Source: Hermatobates lingyangjiaoensis
Taxonomy: Eukaryota; Arthropoda; Insecta; Hemiptera; Hermatobatidae
NCBI GenBank assembly: GCA_026182355.1
Contig: JAPFBL010000034.1
Coordinates: forward strand, 1,806,501-1,870,500
DNA length: 64,000 nt
Direction of reading: 5' to 3'
Shown: in pieces, positions 24,475-33,961 of the stretch
Position numbering within the stretch: position 1 is the stretch's first letter
How the letters are laid out: every line of letters starts with the position of its first letter
Notes under the pieces: model-generated
The model's database searches: none
Told to the model about the DNA's origin: nothing
What the model saw: the letters and a program-made list of their open reading frames with translations, nothing else
Position numbers and translations under genes: made by a program

Positions 24475-25030
24475 GGTAACTCACTACAAATGAATGACGA
24501 TAGTCGCTCAGAGGCCTTTCGTTTTCACGTCATCAGAGAGCAAGTGAATACAAGTTGTAGGCAGGTTATGCATTTTGATTTAAAGTTGGATTAAGATTGG
24601 CATCATTATTAATGCCAGTTAATTTTTCCCTATATAGGGAAAATAGTATTTTTCCCTATTACAGTCGAAATAGTCTTCATTTGTTTAGCGATTCCTTCAA
24701 TCAGAAATTCATCTAATTTAAAAAGGCCTGGACTAGTGTTGACTAAACTTTTAGAAAAGCCTTTTATGAGGGCGCTTTCAACAATGTTTCTTCTTCTTTC
24801 ACATGACATAAATAACAACTCCTTTGCTTCTTCCCAATTAATTAAGTGATTTTTGCCTCTAATATGTAGGAACAAGGCACTTTTATCGTCTTGTTTTCTA
24901 TCAGAATACTGATGTTGCTTAATCCTTGTGTCATTTCCTTTTTCTGTCTGTCCAATGTAAGCTAACTCGCAATCATTGCAATGAATTCTGTATACACAAC
25001 AATCTTCATTCATTTGTGGTGAGTTACCTG
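24473..25030 (-). mobile_element. Truncated PLE fragment bounded by 23-bp inverted repeats
   Basis: Left end AAGGTAACTCACTACAAATG (24473-24495) is the reverse complement, with one mismatch, of 25008-25029. Identity continues weakly past the arm into GAATGA-GAT, so the left end looks like an inverted scrap of the region where the endonuclease frame begins. (TA)n tracts lie on the left (24445-24471) and, about 40 bases away, on the right (25069-25116). Confidence 0.7.
24630..25013 (-). pseudogene. Penelope-like GIY-YIG endonuclease, 5'-truncated
   Basis: A 127-codon frame carries the GIY-YIG nuclease fold. VYRIHC (GIY position, with a Cys-x2-Cys pair in HCNDC) is followed by YIGQTEKG, then RIKQHQ with the motif arginine, HIRGKNHLINWEEAKEL (His and Trp block) and a downstream acidic residue in IVESALIK. 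This fits the endonuclease that ends Penelope-like reverse transcriptases, which nick target DNA for target-primed reverse transcription. The family's full protein also has a reverse transcriptase, absent here. The apparent ATG is internal, and upstream sequence diverges within 20 bases of it. The frame is open, so truncation is recent or the frame survives by chance. It differs clearly from the endonucleases at 14945 and 50007, hence a separate PLE clade. Confidence 0.85.
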
Positions 25031-25064
25031 AATAATTATATCACGTGTTATTGTGACAACTTTG

Positions 25065-25068
<4 letters not shown>

Positions 25069-25116
<48 letters not shown>
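25069..25116. repeat. (TA)n microsatellite
   Basis: About 24 TA units between the endonuclease fragment and the long palindrome. The Tyr-Ile frames crossing it on both strands are not genes. Confidence 0.98.
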
Positions 25117-25119
<3 letters not shown>

Positions 25120-25154
25120 CTGATAAAACGAAATACGATCCAAACTGGACACAA

Positions 25155-25426
25155 TACGAGTTCGAGATTAACAAAGAGCAACACACAAAGTGGGGAAACA
25201 CACTTACAGACTCAAATTTTCGGGTAATCCGTCTTCAGGAGAAAAGAGAATGGGAGACCAAGCACGTTGTAGGCGCAACGGCAAGTAACGGGTTACTTGC
25301 CGTTGCGCCTACAACGTGCTTGGTCTCCCATTCTCTTTTCTCCTGAAGACGGATTACCCGAAAATTTGAGTCTGTAAGTGTGTTTCCCTACTTTGTGTGT
25401 TGCTCTTTGTTAATCTCGAACTCGTA
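25155..25426. mobile_element. Long near-perfect palindrome of hammerhead family 2 repeats
   Basis: Two 135-base arms (25155-25289 and 25292-25426) separated by only GG are reverse complements with one mismatch. (TA)n lies on both sides, 25069-25116 and 25425-25455. The plus-strand core at 25343-25367 reads CTGAAGA, C, GG-ATTA-CC, GAA, palindrome AATT, T, then GAG, which pairs with the CTC just before CTGAAGA (helix I). The mirror core occupies 25214-25238 on the minus strand. An RNA of either strand would fold into one long hairpin. Confidence 0.85.
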
Positions 25427-26254
25427 TATATATATATAATATATATATATATAGTGATTATAGCTCTTTTTGATTTTGAGATATCTTACTGAAACACACA
25501 CAGACACACACAAATAAATTAGCAAAACTTAATTCATTAGACTGAAGAGTATTTTAATCTTGTATTTTGCTAAGAAACTGGATTTCAAAATTTTTTCTAA
25601 ATACAGTACAATTCATTTATCTAAATTTGACATAGAAAGGAAATAACTACGTCCTACATATTGCAGTACTGTAGGTATAATAATACACTATGAAGGTACA
25701 ATATACTATTATACATATTAGGCAAGAATCAAATTTGAATTAATTGCACTTAACATCATTTATTAAACACAAAATAAGAATCATGTGAACATTATATAAT
25801 GCAATGAATGGTTGTAATTATTATTATTAATGCTATAAAGGATATGTAACATTCTTACTTCCAAACATAACAACACCGTTCATTTTAAGTGCAGATGCAA
25901 GCCTAGAGCTGGTTATTTCTTATAGAAGCTATTTTTCTTAATTTATTTTGAATGAAATGAAAAAATATTGAAATCTATCTCATATATAATTTATTTATCA
26001 AATTAAATAAAACTAAGAAATTCTTAAATACCCACTAACATAAGTAATTTAAATCATTTTAATACCTTGATCCTATTAAATATGATTTGAAAGCTTCCAA
26101 CACTTACATCACGCCTAATAAAGATTATAAGAATTTGGAACATTTTAACATGGATTCTTTAATGCAACTTTGGTTTACTGTGTGGTAAAATTAATCTAAA
26201 ACTTTTCCTGCAGTCTAAAATATCTCCTCATACTTTTTCAATTTTAGTTTCAAC
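25427..26254. other. (TA)n tail then AT-rich stretch
   Basis: (TA)n continues to about 25455, followed by AT-rich sequence with nothing recognised. Confidence 0.5.
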
Positions 26255-26420
26255 GTAGGATAATCAAAATTAACGGGAAAAAAAGCTTTAATGTAAGCTT
26301 CGGTTTACGCAATGGCTGCCCCCACCTCATCACGGTATTTTTAAACAATAACAATGCAACAGACGCAAGTGTTGAACACTATCTTGGGCTACTTCTTGAC
26401 AGTCATTTGGCTTCGAGTTC
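26255..26420 (+). pseudogene. Possible LINE reverse transcriptase relic (weak)
   Basis: A plus-strand frame reads KINGKKSFNVSFGLRNGCP and, after a gap, HYLGLLLDSHLASSSQ. These recall non-LTR reverse transcriptase blocks (a GCP-type motif and the YLGxxLDxxL region). The catalytic YxDD region between them is missing, and the match is by eye only. It could be chance. Confidence 0.3.
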
Positions 26421-26813
26421 TCAGGCAATAATGAAATGAATATAGCTAAAAGCAATGTAAACTTTAGATAACACCTTTACACTGAGTCTCATCCTCCTAG
26501 TAACATCTTTGAGACACCAAACACAATCAAAAGCCTTCATGATGCAACAAAATTGCCTCCAAGAGCTCTAAAAAACTATCAAATGAATTTAAATTGAAAC
26601 TACTGCATGTTCAAAACTAGTGGCTTTACAATAAATCTTTGGGTTATTTGCAATCATCAACAGTAACAGATACTAAACGGTCTCTCTAATTGAAAAGTTT
26701 TGCGAAACATTCTTACTTCTATTTATGCTCATGGCAATTAAATATTACATATATAAAAACTGCATACATTCGTAAATCATTAGTTGTGCAATTCATAATT
26801 GTGTGGTATTTAC

Positions 26814-27057
26814 TCATTCTGAGGTAAAATGGATATACAAACAAAAGTCTCCACACAAACGAAGTTTTATTCAAAAACAACAACGTGTTTCGAACACTTT
26901 GTGTTCATCATAAGGAAGACACCAAGGATGTGGAGATGAAGGGTTGGTGTCTTCCTGATAATGAACACAAAGTGTTCGAAACGCGTTGTTGTTGAATAAA
27001 ACTTCATTTGTGTGGAGACTTTTGTTTGTTTATCCATTTTACCTCAGAATGCGTATT
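26814..27057. mobile_element. Inverted pair of PLE-type repeats, hammerhead family 1
   Basis: Arms 26814-26925 and 26945-27057 are near reverse complements (ends TACTCATTCTGAGG-like, then GGTAAAATGGATA, then GTCTCCACACAAA). The plus-strand core at 26955-26987 is CTGATAATGAACAC-AAA-GTGTTC, GAA, palindrome ACGCGT, T. The minus-strand core within 26881-26915 retains ATGATGAACAC-AAA-GTGTTC-GAAACACGT. Comparing the two copies gives a parental CTGATGA-T-GAACAC stem. The same family recurs at 55122-55368, 38198-38231, 59384-59425 and 62147-62312. Confidence 0.75.
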
Positions 27058-27629
27058 CTCTCTCGGTCGCTTAGCCAGTAATACCGACTACGTTAATAAT
27101 AGAAAAGTGTACCTGTTCATTTCTGACATTGTATGGAAAATAAGTACAGTTTTTCGTTTCTTTTAAAGATAAAAGAATAGAATTTGTGCTTCTAATTAAA
27201 TTAATTGAGAGAACTGTTTGGTTGTGATGTGAAAATATTAAAAATGTACAAACTTGAAAAGTACAGTGATAATTGAAACAATGAATATATTATATAACGT
27301 AATTATTCTATTTGTCTTTGAACTAAATGATATTAGAATGGAGAAGCAGTCTGCCTTTGCGAATCTATCACAGTATGCATGTGATGCAGGGTCATGTGTT
27401 AAGCAATGACTTGAATAGTGAGCAGTACGCTGTGCCTACACTGCTCAGAGAAGTACCGTGACTGAACTGTCGCACCAAACTGCTGCTCACTTACCAAAAT
27501 AATATTGCTAATTGGTAACTTTGTTATAGAGTTACGATTAGTATAAATATGAACGACTGTGTACTTCATTGTATGGCACAATGCCCGAAGCCACAAACAA
27601 CCAGTAGTTAAGGTAAAGGGCCAATCTTT
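27058..27629. other. AT-rich stretch, nothing recognised
   Basis: A minus-strand frame at 27399-27737 owes its C-terminal Phe/Gly/Pro run to the neighbouring C/A-rich repeat and is not credible. Confidence 0.5.
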
Positions 27630-27637
27630 TCTGCGTC

Positions 27638-28088
27638 TAGGAAGAAATCCCCCGGAGGAAAAAAACCCCTGGGGAAAAAATCCCCATGGAAAAATACCCC
27701 CGGAGGAAAAAACACCCCGAGAAAATTTCCCCCGCAAAAAACGCTTCCCAACTAAAAGAAAATGAATTTTTTTTGACTAGAAGTAATATAAGAAGTAAAA
27801 AAAATATAAAAACATCTGGAAAATCAAAATAATTTTTACATATCATTATGTTTATTTAAACAAAGACTGGAAAATAGCACAATATAAAAATGCTGAAGTA
27901 AATCAAATTTATCACTCGAATAAAATAAATAAAAACAATAACCAAAATATTTTTTGATATAGGAATGACAAAATCTTTTCAGAAAAATAAAATACATCCA
28001 AATAAAAACAATGCTAACAATAGTGTCAACGTATAATGTACTCAAGAGTAACTGAAGAATAATTTTTTTCCTCGGGGGATTTTTTCCT
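27638..28088. mobile_element. Foldback element with C-run/A-run subterminal repeats
   Basis: Left end GGAAGAAATCCCCCGGAGG (27640-27658) is matched in reverse at 28064-28086 (CCTCGGGGGATTTTTTCC). Inside the left end, 27650-27740 is a chain of about five 16-18 base units alternating CCCC or GGGG with runs of A, including the palindrome CCCCTGGGG. The interior is AT-rich with no transposase. It may be a small MITE or foldback. No target duplication was recognised. Confidence 0.5.
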
Positions 28089-29978
28089 GCACCGATCTTT
28101 TCTATGTTTTAAGACTAAACACTGTAAACTATTCTGTGACAATCTCAAATATGCATAAATCATTATATATACTCCCTGTAATATCTTTACTTCAAGATTT
28201 CAAGGCTTTATTTGATTGTTAATGTTTAGTCAAATGTTACAAACATTAAAAACAAACTCTCAACCAATAGAAACTAACTTTCCGAACATTTCACCTTTAG
28301 TTAGAGATTGACGAAGAAACCATCTGTCTAAGAAAATAGAACAAAAATTAATATACACCATGATATGGAGTACCATTAATGCATAATTACATGGATAAAT
28401 AAACTTTTATACAATAAAAATAAATACATTGTTGTAAATAAAAAATAATACAATTATTTTAGATAAAAATACAATAAATTTGTCAAAGTAAAAAAAAAAT
28501 TTACACTGAGAGGTAAATAGAGAAATGTAAACTAATTTCAAGTTGTCTTAAATCTTGAAAATTGAAAATTAAAGAGGAAAATATTTCCAACAATAATACA
28601 TTTTTCTTTTTAAACTCGATGGAAAGCAATTAAACAATTAACTGATGTGTGCTTAGTCCTCACTTTTTCTATAAATGTTATATGCATAAAGTTGTGTTTT
28701 TTTTAGCATGGTTACCAGCGTAATAGTTATGACTGTTTTTTGAGCAGTAATGCGAGTGGTCGTTACTGTGGCAATGTTTCGGCATTATGTTTCGGCTAAT
28801 TGGTCAGCTGGAATGTAACTTTTTCAAATTGCTCTTCTGAGTAATGAAGCTCATTGCTTCTTTCACTTCAACCATTGACGGCAAAAAAGCTTTTTCTCTT
28901 CGGCTTCCAATCGACTAGGTCAACTGGTTAGAAAATGTTCGCACCAATATTTACTTTTACTCAAAATTTATTTATGCTGCAAAAATTTAACAGATGTTTT
29001 AGTAATTTCTAATTATTATTTCCAATTATAAACACTTAGATCGAGAAAGCATTGCTTGTAATAAACATTACTTTACAATACTTCTGAAAATATATAAATG
29101 CATTATTCATTATACGACATGGGACGTATCAATAGCCGTGTTATTTCACTGATTTATTTATTCAGACAAGAAATCCATCACCTGTTCAAATATAATTCTA
29201 CACAGTGAAAGATATAATATTTTATGTATTAATATACATTTATATATAATATAGATAAATTTTTAAGAGACAGAAAATATTAAGTGCAAACTGAATTATT
29301 TTTTGGGGACATTAATCTCATTAGAAACAAAAAATCACAATCACATTAAAGAAAAGGATTTCTAAAGTCCAATATTAAAACAGTATAAACAACTGAATTA
29401 TGATATAGCCAAAAAAAAATATTTTTTATCCGAATTGAAACCAAATATTTATAATGGTTCATTTTCAATCCCTCTCCTTTATTTAAGTCAATGACTTTAC
29501 CTTATTTTTTTTCTTTTTTAGAATACATATTTAGAACTGATTTAACTAATTGCATTTATTCTAAAAGAAGTATAAATTTTTTATGCTATTTGACTTCTCT
29601 TTCTCAACTGAATGTTGGCTACAACTCGTTTGCTTATCGTACCTGTCCCATGGATAACTCTTCAGATAGCAGCCACAGCGAAGGTTAAAAATTAAAAAAA
29701 CTGTGTTTTAATGCAAAATACACCACTGAAAGCAAAAATTGAGGATATTTTGTTTTACAAGTCTAATGTATAAAGTAATCAGAGCTTAGTGTGTGTAAAA
29801 ATCAAATGAAATTATCCAGAAAACTTAGATAGAAATATAACAAAAACAACACAAAAATAAACACAATTTAACTCACTTTTTCTTTTGTCGAGCTACCATT
29901 ATAGGTTGCAGTGGCAGTCTCACAAGGGAACACACGTAAGCCAAGCATTGGCCCTTTGTGATACCGCACAATGAAGAT
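28089..29978. other. AT-rich stretch, nothing recognised
   Basis: Chance frames only, for example 29491-29688. Confidence 0.5.
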
Positions 29979-30202
29979 TGATTCTACAGTGGGAGTCCTA
30001 AATTTTGCCTAACTCAAATGTATTTAGAGTAGGGATCTTTTACGAGTACCTGGCATCGTACAGGCTCGGGACCGACGGTTTAACGTGACGTGCTCAGAAT
30101 TATTCACCTCCCGCGTGAATAAATCGAGGGTCAGATGAGGATTGAACCCCGGTCCTATCAGTTGAGAGGTGAGCACGTAACCACTGAGCTAGCGTGCCCC
30201 CC
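29979..30202 (-). mobile_element. tRNA-derived SINE, copy 2
   Basis: On the minus strand the head starts GGGGGCACGCTAGCTCAGTG (A box) and contains GGGTTCAATCC (B box), followed by the same body as at 3692-3930: ATTTATTCACGCGGG, a CGGTCCCGAGCCTGTACG block, AAAAGATCCCTACT and CTGTAGAATC. It is the best preserved body of the three copies. The bare tRNA-like head plus shared body argues against a true tRNA gene. Confidence 0.85.
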
Positions 30203-31586
30203 TACCATTATAGTTGTAACATAGGTGTATTCTGACGTACATTTTTGTACACTTTCAAAGACTTGAACAAGCACGAAGATAAATTTTGTTTAGTGCGTGG
30301 ACAAGCCTGGAGCATTTAGTGTTTTAAAGCCCTCTGACTAAATTGGAGAGCCTAAAATTTGGCACACAGTTAAAAATTGTTTTAAAGTTAAAATTTATAA
30401 AAATATTTATCAATGGTTTTAAAAGTGAATCATTACAATAAAACTTTAAATTTTGAACTTTAAAAAGTAATTAAGACATTGTTTTTATTCGCATAGATAA
30501 TAACCTTGAAGGTTTTTGATGTCTGATTTCATTACATAAAACCATTTATGTAATAATAATTTTTTTTTTATTTTACTAGTCCTTTCACGTAAGCCTACAG
30601 TTAATTATTTAAAGGCAATAAGTAAATTTGAATATGAAATCCTTGTTGTCTGATCATAGTTATTAACAAAATTAATTTTATTTAAAAATATTACTTCCTA
30701 CTTAATTATTTAATTACGGTTTTAGTATACTGGAGTATCATTTGCAATAGTTATCTCGATTTCCATGGGGTTAATTTAAATCTGGTGATTATTATTGCTA
30801 GGTCATTGATATAAATAGGAAATAATGTAGTTTATTATGCTGTATGATGAGATTTCCTTCAGAGAAAACATTCATAACTGTATGAAAGATTCTGTATTCA
30901 TATCTCATTCAGTGAATTCAATAAATGAAAGGAAGTACGTGTGTGTGTGCAGAATTGAAGTACGAGATGAAGAGAGAGAGAGAGAGAGATGTCCGGGTCG
31001 AAAATGCGTTTTAGGTAGGATTATTTTATCAGGTAAAGATGTAGATGCTCTACGTAATATATCTGTGACAGCAGGCGATTTATAATAACGCGATCTAAAG
31101 ACTACATTCCTGCAGCACGGTATTCTATTGAAGGAGATGTCCCCCCTGACAGCGAATATAAAACCTTGACATGTTCCATCCTATTTATTCCGTTCCTATT
31201 GTTCAGGAAAAATGTCCTTTTCTCCCACTTGTCTGGGATTTAGAAAAAAAAAGTCTCTCTAGAATATCTTAATTTGTTTATAATAACAACTGATGGAATT
31301 CTTCAAAACGACCGCGAACTATGGATGCTAGAAACAAAGATATATATACTGACACACTCGACATTATGACACTTATTTTCAAATAGTCGATATTTCTGTA
31401 CATACATTATTGGTTGATGAACTTCATATATATTAAATGTTGGGGAACTAAATCAATTGCAAAGAGTCTGTCATTACTCTATCCACTGAAAATGGTGTAT
31501 CATATATATTTTCTTCCACTGTTAGTTATACACCTATCATGCAGTGTGTGTAATTTTCTAAAACTGATTACACTTTGATTTGGAGT

Positions 31587-31589
<3 letters not shown>
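30203..31589. other. AT-rich stretch with short microsatellites
   Basis: (GT)n near 30940-30950 and (GA)n near 30970-30989. The 82-codon frame at 30837-31085 crosses both and has no domain pattern. Confidence 0.5.

Positions 31590-31625
<36 letters not shown>
31590..31625. repeat. (TA)n microsatellite
   Basis: About 17 TA units immediately left of the family 3 repeat. Confidence 0.95.
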
Positions 31626-31628
<3 letters not shown>

Positions 31629-31775
31629 ATTTCACATAAACACGTGAAATAACAATCAATGATCAAACCACAATAACATCAAAACGTTAGGTTTTTGACT
31701 CTGACGAAGACCGGTTGTTACGGTTGAAAGATCTTAGTCTTGTTTTCCCATTTCTTATTGTGGTTTGATCATTGA
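31626..31775 (+). mobile_element. PLE-type repeat pair, hammerhead family 3, between (TA)n tracts
   Basis: CAATGATCAAACCACAATAA (31655-31674) recurs as its reverse complement at 31756-31775, and (TA)n lies on both outer sides. The right half carries the best preserved hammerhead-like core in the window. The left half is a shortened inverted scrap ending in ATCAAAACGTTAGG. Confidence 0.75.
31697..31739 (+). ncRNA. Candidate hammerhead ribozyme, family 3 (best copy)
   Basis: Read 5' to 3': helix I strand GACT (31697-31700), CTGACGA (31701-31707), one extra A, helix II GACCG (31709-31713), loop GTTGTTA, CGGTT (31721-31725), GAA (31726-31728), palindrome AGATCT (31729-31734), T as the cleavage-site base H17 (31735), and AGTC (31736-31739), which pairs with GACT. 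All invariant core bases of a hammerhead (CUGA-N-GA, GAA, non-G at 17) are present. Helix III could form only between two molecules because AGATCT is self-complementary. The extra A before helix II is unusual for the class. No activity can be claimed from sequence alone. Confidence 0.6.
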
Positions 31776-31793
31776 TATATATATATATATATA
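31774..31793. repeat. (TA)n microsatellite
   Basis: About 10 TA units between the family 3 repeat and the large palindrome. Confidence 0.9.
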
Positions 31794-32607
31794 ACAGATT
31801 CAATAATATATCGACCGTTTGATAGAATAGGTGTGTTCTCTAATCGGGGTTCGGTCAATTTTCCAGGATAAAAAATCAAACTCTCGTTGCCAACGTTTCG
31901 GTTTTATTTAAAACCTTTTTCATAGGCATCTTCTCCATATACTCTTCTTATATCCTCATAAAAACCCATATTTCTTCTTATATAAACCCAAATGTATATA
32001 TAACAGATTCAATAATATATCGACCGTTTGATAGAATAGGTGTGTTCTCTAATCGGGGTTCGGTCAATTTTCCAGGATAAAAAATCAAACTCTCGTTGCC
32101 AACGTTTCGGTTTTATTTAAAACCTTTTTCATAGGCATCTTCTCCATATACTCTTCTTATATCCTCATAAAAACCCATATTTCTTCTTATATAAACCCAA
32201 ATGTATATATAACAGATATATATCTGTTATATATACATTTGGGTTTATATAAGAAGAAATATGGGTTTTTATGAGGATATAAGAAGAGTATATGGAGAAG
32301 ATGCCTATGAAAAAGGTTTTAAATAAAACCGAAACGTTGGCAACGAGAGTTTGATTTTTTATCCTGGAAAATTGACCGAACCCCGATTAGAGAACACACC
32401 TATTCTATCAAACGGTCGATATATTATTGAATCTGTTATATATACATTTGGGTTTATATAAGAAGAAATATGGGTTTTTATGAGGATATAAGAAGAGTAT
32501 ATGGAGAAGATGCCTATGAAAAAGGTTTTAAATAAAACCGAAACGTTGGCAACGAGAGTTTGATTTTTTATCCTGGAAAATTGAGCGAACCCCGATTAGA
32601 GAACACA

Positions 32608-32612
<5 letters not shown>
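31793..32612. mobile_element. Large palindrome of 209-bp PLE terminal-repeat dimers, hammerhead family 4
   Basis: Four copies of one 209-bp unit: two head-to-tail on the minus strand (starts at 31793 and 32002), then two on the plus strand, with the mirror axis between 32220 and 32221 and no spacer. The perfect part spans about 31829-32612 (392-base arms), with a C/G difference near 32585. The core in each unit is CCTATGA, a run of A, GGTTTT-AAAT-AAAACC, GAA, palindrome ACGT, T: minus strand 31891-31926 and 32100-32135, plus strand 32304-32338 and 32513-32548. The right end is cut at ACACACCTAT and runs into (TA)n. A diverged single copy lies at 59540-59720. Confidence 0.85.
32261..32326 (+). 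other. 21-codon frame overlapping the hammerhead core
   Basis: ATG at 32261 opens MGFYEDIRRVYGEDAYEK and ends at TAA 32324-32326, inside the helix II loop. An identical frame occurs at 32470-32535. The composition looks protein-like, but it may only be the remnant of a PLE leader or N-terminal sequence. No function is claimed. Confidence 0.3.

Positions 32613-32638
<26 letters not shown>
32611..32638. repeat. (TA)n microsatellite
   Basis: About 14 TA units joining the palindrome to the next PLE fragment. Confidence 0.95.
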
Positions 32639-32642
<4 letters not shown>

Positions 32643-32960
32643 AAAGAGTATGCCGAACTTCATTTTTGTTCGTTTTTTATTTAATTTCTCAAGTTTTCTA
32701 AGCTTGGTTTTTAACTCTTCAGGTAAATTAAACACAAACTCTCCGAATGATTTATTCTTGAGCTCCATAGTAGTAATCCAATAATACACTCTAAACCTAA
32801 CTACAAAAAAAAAACTATACATTAAAATATTCCAACGTTTCAATCACTTTTCCATCTTCAGGGATTTACAATATCATCTTCAAGGATTCATAAAGAGTAT
32901 GAAGATCGGCATACTCTTTAATAAAACATGTCTAAATAAAGGTCTGATCCCAAAGTATAC
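32639..32960. mobile_element. Inverted PLE terminal-repeat pair with N-terminal coding sequence
   Basis: Minus strand: a core at 32832-32862 (CTGAAGA, T, a weak stem, GAA, palindrome ACGT, T) is followed downstream by a frame reading KSFGEFVFNLPEEL, LRKLEKLNKKRTKMKFG and ILFNN, then (TA)n. Plus strand: from about 32895 an inverted copy reads HTLFNKTCLNKGLIPKYT and runs into TTATATATAT at 32958. The common order (basic helix, LFN, TC-LN-GL-PKYT) is also seen at 49222-49462 and 49540-49690 and fits the N-terminal part of a PLE protein lying inside its terminal repeat. Confidence 0.7.
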
Positions 32961-33959
32961 TTATATATATATATAAAGCAAAAAGCCAGTGTACCATTGT
33001 AATTTTCAAACAGTTTGTTGGTAAAATAATTTATGTTAGATTGATTCAATTACAGTTTAAATTATGTACCCCTAGAATCTTCTGAAACTTCCAAACTATT
33101 CCAGAGAGCAGTGACAACTCATCTCAAGATTGAAAGAAAGTTAAAGAGATATCGACTTAGACAATTTCATGATATGTCAGATGTATGAAATATGACGAAC
33201 TATATTTAATAAAATATTTAAATAATTATCAAAAGAACTACTTTAAAGACAAATAATAAGTAATGACTAAGTTGAAGAAATGCGTTGTGTTTGCACAGAA
33301 TTTTAGCAAACATTTTACGAGGATTATCGCAGATGAAAATAAAATGGCGTTATGTCTTATTAAAATTGAAACTTTCCTCATTTCCTTCAAAGTACACCTT
33401 TACTTTCTCGCATAATAAACTCTCAAGTAGTTGGTAATTTGTTGAATGTGGACGTCTTTCTCCTACCCGATGTCTACAATTATCAATATCAGCATTTAAT
33501 TTAATACGATGTTTAAGCGTGGAGTTATTTAATTTTTTGTGTCATAATAATTACATTTTATATTATATACTATAAGTTTATTATTTTTTAATATTATAAT
33601 TTGCACGTTTTCAATAAATTTCATTGTTTTTGAAATGTACTAACATAATACCCAGATTTTTCCAGAAACATTTTTACAAAACACTATTCTTCTCTTTCAT
33701 TGTATCTCTTTTCTTCTTTGTTTTTTTTTTATTTGGTTTCAATTTCGAATTATTTCTTTAAAAAAAAAATGAATATTTTAAAGGTTATGTAAAATAGTTT
33801 ACACTTCATCAAATCATTGATGCCAGATATCATTTATAACACATAGAAATTAACATTAGATGAGGTCCTTAAAAAAGGAAAACTAAAACTCAATCATGTA
33901 AATTCACTAAACGTGTATAATAACGTACTTTATTGTTAAATTTTACTATTTAGTTAAAA
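32961..33959. other. AT-rich stretch, nothing recognised
   Basis: A short (TA)n tail at 32958-32976, then no repeat or coding signal. Confidence 0.5.
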
Positions 33960-33961
33960 TA

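Noticed and set aside
25010..25346. Tyr-Ile repeat proteins on both strands
   Set aside because: Translations of (TA)n microsatellite.
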